53,461 nucleotides of DNA from assembly GCA_015521735.1 (NCBI GenBank), contig WANQ01000017.1, positions 1 through 53,461 of the forward strand. Direction: 5' to 3'. Origin of the DNA: Pyrodictiaceae archaeon. GTDB taxonomy: Archaea > Thermoproteota > Thermoprotei_A > Sulfolobales > WANQ01. Of the stretch, positions 25,088 through 33,782 are shown piece after piece. The notes under the pieces were generated by a model, which was not told the origin of the DNA, ran no database searches, and worked only from the letters and a program-made list of their open reading frames with translations. How positions within the stretch are numbered: position 1 is the first letter of the stretch; each line of letters starts with the position of its first letter. Made by a program: the position numbers and the translations under genes.

Positions 25088-26071
25088 TTGAACTACGATA
25101 GCAAAGTAATAGTAACTGGTGGAGCAGGATTCATAGGTAGCTACATCACTGAAAAATTAGTTAAAATGGGTAAAGAAGTAATTGTAATAGACAATTTCTC
25201 TAGTGGGAACATAGACAACCTAAAAGACGTATTATCAAGCAGTCTTCTAAAAATAGTAAGGGCTGATTTAAAAAAAGATGGAGAATGGCCTAAATACTTT
25301 AGAGACGCAGAAATAGTATTTCACTATGCAGCTAATCCAGAGGTAAGAATATCCTCTATTAATCCTAGAACACACTTTGAAGAAAACATTATAGCATCGT
25401 TTAATGTATTAGAAGCTACTCGTAAATACGATGTAAAGTACATAGTTTTTGCATCATCAAGTACAGTGTATGGTGATGCAAAGAAAATCCCAACACCAGA
25501 AGACTATCACCCACTTGAACCAATATCCATATATGGTGCAAGTAAGCTAGCAGTTGAAAACCTAATAATATCCTACACTAAATTATATGGTTTAAAAGCA
25601 TTGATACTAAGATACGCTAATATAATAGGACCTAGGAGTAATCATGGAGTAATAATAGATTTTGTCAAGAAACTCAAGAGAAACCCCTTCAAACTCGAAA
25701 TACTAGGTGATGGCTCTCAAAGAAAAAGCTATTTATACATAACGGATGCTCTAGAAGCAACCTTCCACTTATTAAACCACTTTATGAGTAAGGCTAGCAA
25801 GGAATATGATGTATTCAATATAGGAAATTACGACTGGATAACTGTAAAAGAGATAGCACAAATAATTGTAAGAGTACTAGGTTTAAGCAAAGTAGAGTTC
25901 ACGTATAAACCTGCAACAAGTGATGGTAGAGGCTGGCCTGGTGATGTAAAATTCATGTTACTAGATATATCTAAAGCTACGTCTACTGGCTGGAAACCAA
26001 AGTATACTTCTAGAGAAGCAGTGGAACTTACAGCTAGATACTATGCTAGAACCCTATGGAGGCAAATATAG
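25088..26071 (+). CDS. NAD-dependent sugar-nucleotide epimerase/dehydratase (GalE-like)
   Basis: The short-chain extended fold opens with VIVTGGAGFIGSYITEKLV. The catalytic triad region reads FASSSTVYGDA, then the YGASKLAVENL motif (YxxxK). The substrate region has NIIGPRSNHGVIIDF and DGSQRKSYLYITDALEAT. TTG 25088 is chosen because GGGGAG lies six bases upstream and the domain begins at once. The longer reading back to 25019 lies inside trxB. It likely epimerises UDP- or another nucleotide-sugar for glycans of the surface proteins. The exact donor is not decidable from the sequence. Confidence 0.88.
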   Translation: MNYDSKVIVTGGAGFIGSYITEKLVKMGKEVIVIDNFSSGNIDNLKDVLSSSLLKIVRADLKKDGEWPKYFRDAEIVFHYAANPEVRISSINPRTHFEENIIASFNVLEATRKYDVKYIVFASSSTVYGDAKKIPTPEDYHPLEPISIYGASKLAVENLIISYTKLYGLKALILRYANIIGPRSNHGVIIDFVKKLKRNPFKLEILGDGSQRKSYLYITDALEATFHLLNHFMSKASKEYDVFNIGNYDWITVKEIAQIIVRVLGLSKVEFTYKPATSDGRGWPGDVKFMLLDISKATSTGWKPKYTSREAVELTARYYARTLWRQI

Positions 26072-26143
26072 TACCACTTAAATCATAGCGTTATTAATTA
26101 GTATACATGTATAGGCTAGTTTTAACGTAGTGGTTGAAGACCC

Positions 26144-26590
26144 TTGAGTAAATCCTATGATAAGGTAAAGAAGAGACTTGAAGAACTACTAGCTGATGAG
26201 GAATCTGAGGTTAGAAGATACGTAGATCTTGCCCAGAAAGCAAGTGACCTCAAAATAAAGAATGCATTAAAGACAATAGCTGAAGACACAATAGTACACT
26301 ACTATGTACTAAAAGGCTTATTGGAGGCAATAAGAGAAATAGAAATGCTTAGAAGAAGGCTAATAGAACAACAGGGAGAGGCTAGGTTAGAGGATATAGC
26401 GTCAAGTCTACTAGGCCATGAGAAAATGGAATCTCTTATTGAAGCAGCCTACTTAGACTTACTAGACCTAGTAGACATTGGTAGTATGAAAGCAGTACTT
26501 AAAGCATTAAGCAATGAAGAGGAGAAGCACGCTAAGTTAATAGAACATATATTAGAAATGGCTGGGTATAAGAAGAGGGGTAAGAAATGA
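26144..26590 (+). CDS. Ferritin-like (rubrerythrin-type) helical protein
   Basis: The 148-residue protein is almost wholly helical, in four helices. Metal-site residues are visible as E in LLADEESEVRRYV, E and H in AEDTIVHYYVLKGLL, GHEKMESLIEAA and the final EEEKHAKLIEHIL (ExxH). It may bind iron and handle peroxide or oxygen stress. The second ExxH motif is imperfect (EDTIVH), so activity is uncertain. The start is TTG 26144. The stop overlaps the start of the next gene by four bases, indicating a two-gene unit. Confidence 0.7.
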   Translation: MSKSYDKVKKRLEELLADEESEVRRYVDLAQKASDLKIKNALKTIAEDTIVHYYVLKGLLEAIREIEMLRRRLIEQQGEARLEDIASSLLGHEKMESLIEAAYLDLLDLVDIGSMKAVLKALSNEEEKHAKLIEHILEMAGYKKRGKK

Positions 26591-26883
26591 TTGTGATTAA
26601 ACAAGTTGAAGTAAAGGGTAAAAGAGTTCTTGGAATAGAGTTGAGGAATTTAGGGAAAGCACCATTAATAATAGTTAAAGGCGATAAAGGATACATTATG
26701 TGCGGTTACCTAAACATTGATGTTGCAGAAAAACTCGGCGATGCTGCAGTAGTTGTAAGTGGTGTAAGTAGTGTTGAGGAGTTATTAGAGAAGCCCGTGA
26801 AGGCTGTTACAAGTAAAGCTCGTGAATATGGAGTAAGAGAGGGTATGAAGGGTTTAGAAGCTCTTGAAAAACTTGTATCCTAG
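26587..26883 (+). CDS. DUF1805 family protein
   Basis: The 98-residue protein has the family pattern YIMCGYLNIDVAEKLGDAAVVVSGVSSVEELLEKPVKAVTSKA, matching DUF1805 (YunC-like), whose function is unknown. The single Cys in MCGYLN is a conserved family feature. It is translationally coupled to the ferritin-like gene (ATGA overlap). Its last 30 bases overlap the end of the ABC permease on the other strand. Confidence 0.8.
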   Translation: MIVIKQVEVKGKRVLGIELRNLGKAPLIIVKGDKGYIMCGYLNIDVAEKLGDAAVVVSGVSSVEELLEKPVKAVTSKAREYGVREGMKGLEALEKLVS

Positions 26884-28161
26884 CTTTCTTCCCCTACGCT
26901 TACCAGGCCTACCTATTAATAGTTTTTCTCCTTCAAATCTCCTACTCACTAAGAAGACTAGTAGTATTAGAAGAGCTATTGTGGCAACGATATTCACTAC
27001 TAGGTACGTGTAGTTGCCTACTATAAATGATTTAAGTGCTACTAGAGGGGAGGTAAACGGTATCATTGATATAGCTAGTACTACTGGTAGTGGTGTTAAA
27101 CTAAAGTCTATGAACATGGAAGCATAGAGTGGTATAAACACTACTAACCATAAATAGCCTACGACACTTTGAGCACTCCTAACATTTTCACCAAAGCTCC
27201 CCAAGTATAATCCTAGTGTTGATACTACCATTACTGTTAAGAAAACTGTTAAAGCATAGACAATTAATCCTCCAATACCTATTACGCCAAACACATTAGT
27301 CCCAACGCTACTCTGCGAACTAGTGGATACCTCAGTAATACTCTTCATATATAAGTAGAAGCCAGCCATAGTCGAAATAGATGCTGCTAAAGCTATTATT
27401 ATAGATCCAGTAAGTTTTGCTAATGCAATACTCTTCCTGCTAATAGGTAGAGTTAATAGTACTTCTAAGGTCTTTTCCTCTTTTTCAACACCGATACTTG
27501 TAGCTGCAATACTTGCGGCATAGATCATTACTATCATTGGTGCTAGTGGAAGCATAAACATTTGACTATACATAGCACTAATATATGACAACGAGTAGAC
27601 CACTTTACCTATTATAATGTTACCCTGTACCTCGATAGGATTCATTACAAATGATGGTGGTAGGGTAGTAGTGTTACTTATTAATATAGATGATAGGTAC
27701 TCAGCAAACCCGTTAACTAAGCCTATGACCGCATTAGCTATGCCTAGTGATGCAATACTTATATCTGATAGCCTAACATAGACTTCCACGCTTCCTTGGA
27801 TACCCATGCTAATGTTCTTTGAAAACCCTTGAGGTATAACGAGTACGCCTATGTAGTCTTTACTAGCTAATAACCTTGTTACGTTGATGTTGCCTCTATT
27901 AACTATGTCTATGGTTGTGTTCATTCTCTTCAAGTACTCTATAAGTAGTTTTGAGTAAGTGGATTTGTCGTAGTCTACTACTGCTAGTTTCATGCCAGTG
28001 CTTACAGCTTCCTTTACCTGTTGGATACTGTACTTAGTTGTTTCTGAAACCACTATGCCCATTACACCGTATATTATGAGTGGTAGTATTATCATTCCAA
28101 ATAGTATCTTCCTATCACGTATGAGATCCTTTACCTCCTTAACTATAAGTCTCTTGAGCAT
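26854..28161 (-). CDS. ABC-2 type exporter permease (NatB-like)
   Basis: The 435-residue protein has the ABC-2 layout. One helix follows MLKRLIVKEVKDLIRDRKILFGMIILP, and then comes a long extracytoplasmic domain (about residues 45-190). A block of five or six helices comes last, beginning near MFMLPLAPMIVMIYAASIAATSIGVEKEEKTLEVLLTLP. The start is ATG after GGTGGAGGAAC. The ATPase gene precedes it on the same strand with a 23-base overlap, so the two make one exporter. The substrate is unknown. Its C-terminus overlaps the DUF1805 gene on the other strand. Confidence 0.85.
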   Translation of the reverse strand: MLKRLIVKEVKDLIRDRKILFGMIILPLIIYGVMGIVVSETTKYSIQQVKEAVSTGMKLAVVDYDKSTYSKLLIEYLKRMNTTIDIVNRGNINVTRLLASKDYIGVLVIPQGFSKNISMGIQGSVEVYVRLSDISIASLGIANAVIGLVNGFAEYLSSILISNTTTLPPSFVMNPIEVQGNIIIGKVVYSLSYISAMYSQMFMLPLAPMIVMIYAASIAATSIGVEKEEKTLEVLLTLPISRKSIALAKLTGSIIIALAASISTMAGFYLYMKSITEVSTSSQSSVGTNVFGVIGIGGLIVYALTVFLTVMVVSTLGLYLGSFGENVRSAQSVVGYLWLVVFIPLYASMFIDFSLTPLPVVLAISMIPFTSPLVALKSFIVGNYTYLVVNIVATIALLILLVFLVSRRFEGEKLLIGRPGKRRGRKLGYKFFKSF

Positions 28162-28894
28162 GTTCCTCCACCAACTTAGAGAATAGTTCTTCTAGATTAG
28201 ATGCATTGTATTCATGTAGTAGTTTCTTGGGATCACCTTCTAAGCGTAAAACGCCTTTATGGATTATGCCTATGCGATCACATAGATATTCTACTTCGAG
28301 CATGTTATGGCTTGACAACAAGACTGTTACGCCATAGCTTCTTGCATAGTTCTTAATAATGTTTCTTACATGTACTGCATGTACAACGTCTAATCCACTT
28401 GTAGGTTCGTCTAGTATTGCTAGCTTGGGTTTAACCATAAGCGTACGAGCTACAAGTAATCTACGCTTCATACCCTTACTATAAGTTGAAATCTTCTCAT
28501 ATATTTTGTCTCCTAAACCACTTATACGGATAGCTTCTTCAACCATGTCCTCTAGTTCTCTTTTATTTTCCGCGTAAAATCCTGCTATGAACTCTAAGTA
28601 TTCTAAGCCAGTTAGATTCTTATACGCTCCAGCTTCCTCGGGTAAATAGCTTATTAGCTTTCTAACTTTCTCTGCTTCTTTTACAACGTCATAGCCTGCT
28701 ACTATTACCTTACCACTAGTTGGTTTAAGTAGAGTTGCTATTATTCTAAGTGTTGTTGTTTTACCTGCACCATTAGGTCCTATAAGACCGTATACTTCAC
28801 CTTCATATACCTTGAAAGATAAATGATTTACTGCTACAATATTACCAGGATACACTTTTACCAGATCATCTACTAGTACAACCACATTACTCAC
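28139..28894 (-). CDS. ABC exporter ATP-binding protein (NatA-like)
   Basis: All nucleotide-binding motifs are present: Walker A GLIGPNGAGKTTTLR, the Q-loop region SYLPEEAGAYKNLTGLEYLEF, a signature written YSKGMKRRLLVARTL (degenerate relative to LSGG), Walker B LAILDEPTSGLD and the switch His in LLSSHNMLEVEYLCDR. The start is GTG 28894 with GGTGA about six bases upstream. It pairs with the overlapping permease gene to make a drug-, ion- or lipid-type exporter. The cargo cannot be read. Confidence 0.9.
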   Translation of the reverse strand: MSNVVVLVDDLVKVYPGNIVAVNHLSFKVYEGEVYGLIGPNGAGKTTTLRIIATLLKPTSGKVIVAGYDVVKEAEKVRKLISYLPEEAGAYKNLTGLEYLEFIAGFYAENKRELEDMVEEAIRISGLGDKIYEKISTYSKGMKRRLLVARTLMVKPKLAILDEPTSGLDVVHAVHVRNIIKNYARSYGVTVLLSSHNMLEVEYLCDRIGIIHKGVLRLEGDPKKLLHEYNASNLEELFSKLVEEHAQETYS

Positions 28895-29290
28895 TTCACA
28901 TCACCATACTCTCCAGCGTACTCTAAAATATCCTCTACTCTTAAACCCAGCCTCTAGCCTTTTCAACGTTAGCGGTGATAATGAATGATACCTTTCCTCT
29001 CAATTTATATAATTGTTTACCTTATAACACCAAGCATTCTAAAGACCCTCTTGACACGAGCTAAGCTTAGCTTTTATTTAATGTGGCTTCACCTCTGGTA
29101 TGCTCTCTTTACTTGTACATGGAATTTACTTCAACTAACATTTTCGCATCGCGTGTGTAAAAGAATTCTTTGTACAAGGTAAATGAAGTTTATACTAGTA
29201 CCAGAAGTTCTAGGGGAAACCCCTTTATAACATAGCTACGTGTTTAGGCTTACAGGAAAACTATTTAAAGCGAAAGGGTGGGTGAAAGCT
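28895..29290. other. Non-coding gap with divergent promoter signals
   Basis: No convincing gene is found on either strand. A symmetric TATA-like AATTTATATAATT (about 29002-29014) could drive transcription of the ABC exporter to the left or a transcript to the right. A perfect 14-bp palindrome AGCTAAGCTTAGCT (29059-29072) is followed by a T-rich run. Near speE a dyad AGGGG-AAA-CCCCT (29212-29224) overlaps a TATA-like TTTATAACA (29224-29232). The 65-codon reading at 28985-29182 has no ribosome site and no family look. Confidence 0.5.
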
Positions 29291-30187
29291 ATGGATGATC
29301 TTCCCAGAGTAGATCCAAGTAGGGGGTTAATAGGGTTAAACATTATTCAGCCCTCAAGCGATAACACGTTCATGACCTTTAAGGTAAAGAGGCTACTAGC
29401 TCTAAAGAGGTCAAGGTATCAAGAAATAGTTGTTGCCGATATAGAGGATTTTGGTAGATCTCTTATCTTGGACAACTATATTCAGAGCTCTGAAGTAGAT
29501 GAATACATATACCATGAATCACTAGTACATCCAGCAATGGTTGCTCATCCTAATCCTAGAAAAGTTCTCATAATAGGTGGTGGGGAAGGTGCTACACTAA
29601 GAGAGGTGTTAAAGCACGAGTGCGTTGAGAAAGCGGTAATGGTTGATATTGATAGAGAAGTAGTTGAAATGGCTAGAAAGTACTTGGAGAAGTGGCATCA
29701 AGGAGCATTTGATGATCCTAGAGCGGAAGTAGTTATAGCTGATGGATTAAAGTATGTTAGGGAAGTCAAAGAAAAGTTTGACGTTATTGTACTCGACTTA
29801 ACTGATCCTTATGGAATAGAGATATCAAAGAAGCTTTATAGTGAAGAATTCTATAGAGCCATATACAATATATTGACTGATGAAGGCTTAATGGTGACTC
29901 AAGCAGGCTCATCATTCTTCTTCGAGAAGGTATACGACTATGTTCTAAGATCGGTTAAGAGCGTGTTCCCTATAGTAGTTGAATACAATGTATGGGTACC
30001 AGTCTTCGGCTATGCTAACAACTTTATAGTAGGCTCGAAGAAGTATGATCCATTAAAGCTTGGTGTAGAAGAAGTTGACAATATACTAGCTAAACGAGGT
30101 GTGAAGACAAGATTCTATAATGGTAAAACACATGTAGCTTTAATGTATACGCCCATCTACAGGGCTAGTGGAGCTATTAAGAGATGA
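29291..30187 (+). CDS. speE: Spermidine synthase (polyamine aminopropyltransferase)
   Basis: The enzyme transfers an aminopropyl group from decarboxylated SAM to a diamine, or to agmatine in many archaea, releasing methylthioadenosine. The SAM-binding motif is VLIIGGGEGATLREVLKH. The catalytic acid region is VVIADGLKYVR and VIVLDLTDPYGIE, with the family's DxTDP pattern. The N-terminal SRYQEIVVADIEDFGRSLILDNYIQSSEVDEYIYHESLVHPAM is typical. I start at ATG 29291, which has GGTGA five bases upstream. A GTG at 29240 would add an unusual extension. The deaminase-like gene at 32 kb could process the methylthioadenosine product. Confidence 0.93.
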   Translation: MDDLPRVDPSRGLIGLNIIQPSSDNTFMTFKVKRLLALKRSRYQEIVVADIEDFGRSLILDNYIQSSEVDEYIYHESLVHPAMVAHPNPRKVLIIGGGEGATLREVLKHECVEKAVMVDIDREVVEMARKYLEKWHQGAFDDPRAEVVIADGLKYVREVKEKFDVIVLDLTDPYGIEISKKLYSEEFYRAIYNILTDEGLMVTQAGSSFFFEKVYDYVLRSVKSVFPIVVEYNVWVPVFGYANNFIVGSKKYDPLKLGVEEVDNILAKRGVKTRFYNGKTHVALMYTPIYRASGAIKR

Positions 30188-30206
30188 ATACAGTATAGCG
30201 TATATG

Positions 30207-30614
30207 CTAGTAGAGTATTCTACGGATAACTTGTATTTCCTTAACATGATATCCTTTTTCAAATCTTTCCTCAATATCACGTAGTTTTCTTTCAACTTCA
30301 CTTAAGTGTTGGTCTAGGTAGTTAGCTCTACCTAGTACTCTTCTAGAGTGAATATGCTTCCACTGATTTTGTAGTGCTTGTGCAAGTGTTGCTAGTAGTT
30401 TAAGTCTTCTTGAAATACCCATTAACTCATCATAGAACATAGTAGTTGTTAACGCTAATGCCTCAATTTCCGTCGAGGCTTCTTCTAGTACTTTGTCTGC
30501 ACTAGCACTCATTAGATGTGCTATTAGTTCTCTTCTAAGCCTACTTATACTATCTATTACTTTTCTTAACTTATCCAAGCTCTTATTAATGGTTTCCTGC
30601 ACTAGTTCCCCCAT
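30207..30614 (-). CDS. Small helical coiled-coil protein of unknown function
   Basis: The 135-residue protein is predicted almost entirely helical. Charged heptads run through ETINKSLDKLRKVIDSISRLRREL and ANYLDQHLSEVERKLRDIEERFEKG, with a more hydrophobic middle (ALALTTTMFYDEL). Its stop is 19 bases from the end of speE, in convergent arrangement. A TATA-like AAATTAAATCC lies about 35 bases before the ATG. I do not recognise a family. Confidence 0.55.
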   Translation of the reverse strand: MGELVQETINKSLDKLRKVIDSISRLRRELIAHLMSASADKVLEEASTEIEALALTTTMFYDELMGISRRLKLLATLAQALQNQWKHIHSRRVLGRANYLDQHLSEVERKLRDIEERFEKGYHVKEIQVIRRILY

Positions 30615-30674
30615 AGTTAACTATACTATGTGTTTAGGGAGGGGATTTAATTTTACTCAAATAGTTTATTTATG

Positions 30675-31805
30675 CTAGTAATAGTCTCCTAGTAGGAATA
30701 TGTTGCCTATATATACTTCCTTAAGGCCTTTTTCACGTGCTATTCTGTAGGCGTTGAAAGCATGTCTTCTACTTGTTGGAGGTAAATCTCTTAGCCTATG
30801 GTCAGGGTGGAAGGCAAGTAGTACGTAGGGTATATTTGGATTGATGCTAGCCAAGTATTCAGCTATACGTTCAACTTCTTCTTCATCAACATAGCCTGGT
30901 ACAAGAAGAGTACTTACTACTAATGGTGGAGGCTCTGGCCTCTCATCGAAGAACTTAGCTACTATTTTTACGTTTTCTCTAACTCTTTCAACACCATCTA
31001 CTCCTGTAAGAGCTTTGTAGATGCTAGGTGTCCATGCCTTGAAATCTATTTTAACTATACCTCCACTAACCACACTTAACTTAGCCATCTCAGCCATTAT
31101 CTTAGGATTTTCTAGCCCATTCGTTTCCCAACATATTCTCTTAATGACTCTTCTCTTCTTAGCCTCTTCTAGTATTTTCCTAGACGCATTAATTGCAAAT
31201 ACTATATGTGGTCCTGGATCACCACCAAAGTAACATACACATGTTACTCTAGGGTTAAGTGCTGCTTCAACTAGTTCATCTATACTCTTCACGTGTCTTG
31301 GTTCAGGATTTAGGGGCATAAATCTGTGCTCCCAGTTTTGGCAGAATAGGCAGTCAAGATTGCATCCGCCAAAGAATACAGCTAGGTTATAGTACCCGTA
31401 TTCTACGCCTTCAACCATAGTATAGGTGGGGTAGCCTCTACTAGTTGTTGCTGGACAAACAGGTTCTGCGACGCAATTAGTTGGGTGGGGGTCAAGATAC
31501 CATAATACAACAGCTTTACCATAACCTGTAACTGGCCTTAACACACCATCCTTGTTAACCATTACGCCACAGTAACCCCTACCACCACGAGGAATACTAC
31601 AGTTATTAACACATAGACTACACTTAACGCCATTACTATCTCTGGGAGGTACTGGGGGTAAACCTACCTTAACTCTCCATTCAACATGGCTTCTCATAGC
31701 TATCTTTAATGCTTCAATAGGTTTACTTCTAAGACACTTGGCACATACACCTATAACATTACTAATAGTTTTAGAGGAAGATCCACATAGACTACACTTA
31801 CCCAT
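30675..31805 (-). CDS. Radical SAM enzyme of the PFL-activase-like group with N-terminal zinc ribbon
   Basis: Residues 4-25 form a small Cys4 zinc ribbon (CSLCG, CAKC). A second Cys pair group (KCSLCVNNC, GYCG, about 62-79) follows. The radical SAM cluster motif is CNLDCLFC (148-155), with CYFGGDPGPHIVF and ICWETNG behind it. The frame belongs to the COG1180-like pyruvate formate-lyase-activating group, which includes the AmmeMemoRadiSam enzymes. Their partner proteins AMMECR1 and Memo are not in this window, so the exact role is open. No clear ribosome site is seen before ATG 31805. Confidence 0.8.
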   Translation of the reverse strand: MGKCSLCGSSSKTISNVIGVCAKCLRSKPIEALKIAMRSHVEWRVKVGLPPVPPRDSNGVKCSLCVNNCSIPRGGRGYCGVMVNKDGVLRPVTGYGKAVVLWYLDPHPTNCVAEPVCPATTSRGYPTYTMVEGVEYGYYNLAVFFGGCNLDCLFCQNWEHRFMPLNPEPRHVKSIDELVEAALNPRVTCVCYFGGDPGPHIVFAINASRKILEEAKKRRVIKRICWETNGLENPKIMAEMAKLSVVSGGIVKIDFKAWTPSIYKALTGVDGVERVRENVKIVAKFFDERPEPPPLVVSTLLVPGYVDEEEVERIAEYLASINPNIPYVLLAFHPDHRLRDLPPTSRRHAFNAYRIAREKGLKEVYIGNIFLLGDYY

Positions 31806-31859
31806 AACCCTACTACCCTAGTACTCTAAACTAGTATTATTTGTGGTACAACGTAAATA

Positions 31860-31867
31860 CTTTATAG
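31860..31867 (+). promoter_or_regulatory. TATA box of the second C/D box sRNA
   Basis: CTTTATAG lies about 27 bases before the expected RNA 5' end near 31890. Its position independent of the flanking minus-strand genes suggests the sRNA has its own promoter. Confidence 0.5.
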
Positions 31868-31894
31868 CTTGGATGCCTAGAAATAGCCTAGTAA

Positions 31895-31947
31895 GTGATG
31901 AAAAGGTGGGAGCCGAGCAATAAATGATGAGTAAGGCTGAGCGCTGA
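31895..31947 (+). ncRNA. C/D box sRNA (2'-O-methylation guide)
   Basis: Box C GTGATGA is followed by an 11-base guide (AAAGGTGGGAG) and a relaxed D' box CCGA. After a 7-base spacer, C' ATGATGA is followed by a 13-base guide (GTAAGGCTGAGCG) and an exact D box CTGA. The 53-base core is the usual archaeal size. It lies between two minus-strand genes but runs on the plus strand, with its own TATA box upstream. The D' box departs from CTGA by one base, which is common for D'. The guide complements to search are CTCCCACCTTT and CGCTCAGCCTTAC. Confidence 0.75.
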
Positions 31948-31949
31948 AT

Positions 31950-33218
31950 CTAGAATTCCTGTAGTACTTCCTGTAGTTTATCCTCTATGTGTCTTAGAGC
32001 TTTATAATAGGTGTCTTTTGATATAGTTTCTACGTGGCCTTCGTTCAATACTATTTTTCCATTAATTATTAGGGTATGTGGCTTATATGCACCTAGTAGT
32101 AAGTCTTCATATATATTTGTCCTTGGCTTACCATTATGTATCCATAGAACTAGGTCTGCTAGATAGCCTTCTCTTATGAGTCCTAGTTTTAGTGGTTTAA
32201 ACATGCTTGAAGCATAAAGTGTTAATGCATCGAATAGGTCTTTAGCTGTTAGAGGCTCACCTATTAGTCTTGAGGAAGTTATAGCACTTAATACTTCGTC
32301 TACTACGCTTTGTGTAGGTGATATATCTAGTCCTAGACCTAGCTTTACACCTAGTTGTAGCATTCTTCTTGCTCTAGCAATACCGCTTCTAAGTAGCATA
32401 TTTGTTGTTGGGTTATGGGCTACTAGTACTTTATGTTTAGCTAGAACTCTAAGCTCGTCGTCATCAAGCCATACTCCATGAGCTAATATGGTGTCATCGC
32501 TTAGTAAGCCTAGCTTGTCCAGTACGTAGACTACTTTAACACCATATGTTCGTAGACTATATTCCTCATCCTCCCATACCTCATCTACATGCATATGTAT
32601 TCCAATATTCTCTTCAGCTTTTATTCTAGCAATTTCCTCTAATACTCCTCTCGACACAAGCCTTATAGTACATGGTCCAAGGCTAACCTTAATCCTACCT
32701 GACCTCCCATTCCACGCTCTATAGAACCTCATGTTGTCCTCTAAAGCCTTCCAATCATCTTCGTAGAATCCTTGATTCATTATTGCTACAGATAAATTGG
32801 CTCTAATACCAGACTTCTCTACGACTTCAGCAATACTATCCATATTGAAGTGCATATCAGCTATACCACCTATACCTTGACCAATGTAGTCGTAAATGGC
32901 TATCACCGCAGAATAATACGAGTCTAGTGATGTTAACTTAGGCTCCCATCTCCAAGCAATACTTGAAGCCCATTCATCTAAATGACTCCATGACCCTACA
33001 ATCCTAGATATAGGGTATAATCCTAGATGCGTATGAGCTATATAAAATGGTGGTGTAGCAATAAGTCCTCCACCATCAATTACTATTCCAGACTTTGTAC
33101 ACTCCCTACTAAGCCCTGTTATCCAGTTATCCTCAATACATATATCTACGCCTTGCTTAACAATCTCAGAATCAACTACTGTAATATTCCGAATAAATAT
33201 GGGCTCACTATTTCCCAA
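31950..33218 (-). CDS. Amidohydrolase, MTA/SAH deaminase-like (MtaD/TrzA group)
   Basis: The TIM-barrel metal-dependent hydrolase has its metal motifs in order: AHTHLG (about residue 62), IHMHVDEVWEDEEY, AHGVWLDDDELRVL, NPTTNMLLRSGIARAR and LGLGLD. A composite beta domain (NGKIVLNEGHVE) ends the chain. It most resembles 5-methylthioadenosine/S-adenosylhomocysteine deaminases, though cytosine- or guanine-deaminase activity is not excluded. With spermidine synthase 2 kb away producing methylthioadenosine, MTA is an attractive substrate. The start is TTG 33218 (no in-frame ATG upstream). A TATA-like TTTTATATGAG lies about 50 bases before it. Confidence 0.75.
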   Translation of the reverse strand: MGNSEPIFIRNITVVDSEIVKQGVDICIEDNWITGLSRECTKSGIVIDGGGLIATPPFYIAHTHLGLYPISRIVGSWSHLDEWASSIAWRWEPKLTSLDSYYSAVIAIYDYIGQGIGGIADMHFNMDSIAEVVEKSGIRANLSVAIMNQGFYEDDWKALEDNMRFYRAWNGRSGRIKVSLGPCTIRLVSRGVLEEIARIKAEENIGIHMHVDEVWEDEEYSLRTYGVKVVYVLDKLGLLSDDTILAHGVWLDDDELRVLAKHKVLVAHNPTTNMLLRSGIARARRMLQLGVKLGLGLDISPTQSVVDEVLSAITSSRLIGEPLTAKDLFDALTLYASSMFKPLKLGLIREGYLADLVLWIHNGKPRTNIYEDLLLGAYKPHTLIINGKIVLNEGHVETISKDTYYKALRHIEDKLQEVLQEF

Positions 33219-33311
33219 GGCTTATCACGAGGGGCGAGAATTAGAATATTGTTAGAGACTCATATAAAATTATTTGTTCATAGCATAAAACATTATCTTA
33301 CCCTATAACCT

Positions 33312-33782
33312 CTATAATAGTTTCCCATACTTACTTAAGAATTCATCTTCACGTAGTACTACTGACAAATTCTCGTTGTTTACACTTAAAAACTCGATGA
33401 GCTCAACATCTCTTGTTAGGAATAAAATTCTTCTTGTTAAAGCTGTTGCATATAGTAGTAAATCTATAAGGTCTTTAAATCCTCTTCTACGTAGCTTTAA
33501 CGCCTTAAGATATCCTTTCATAGTAGGGTAAGTTAACTTGAATGCTTCACGTATTGACCTTAACCCTAATTTTACTCTTTCTTCATCGTAGCTTATTCTT
33601 GATATTTTCCCGATAACCTCCATGATATTGAAGGGTGTATAGTATACTTCAATGATGTTCCTGTCAAATAGGGTCTTTAATACGGTTAATGTATTTCTAA
33701 TTTCTTCTACTTCTACACCAATAATTGGTAGAAGATAGGTTGTATCAAGTAGTATCTTAGTCTTTACCTCTAAATAACTCAT
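33312..33782 (-). CDS. PIN-domain protein, toxin of a second AbrB/PIN pair
   Basis: The fold begins KILLDTTYLLPIIGVEV (first Asp), carries a conserved Glu in FNIMEVIGKI, and has the acids FKDLIDLLLYATAL and FLTRDVELIEFL. These are the four-acid PIN pattern for RNA cleavage. I start at ATG 33782 (MSYLEVK). The longer reading to 33833 would lie deep inside the antitoxin gene. The 26-base overlap with that gene indicates coupling, as in VapBC. It is sequence-distinct from the VapC at 3.6 kb. Confidence 0.75.
   Translation of the reverse strand: MSYLEVKTKILLDTTYLLPIIGVEVEEIRNTLTVLKTLFDRNIIEVYYTPFNIMEVIGKISRISYDEERVKLGLRSIREAFKLTYPTMKGYLKALKLRRRGFKDLIDLLLYATALTRRILFLTRDVELIEFLSVNNENLSVVLREDEFLSKYGKLL

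Noticed and set aside
28985-29182. 65-codon hydrophobic reading in the gap before speE
   Set aside because: No ribosome site, unusual composition with many Cys, and no family look; treated as non-coding.
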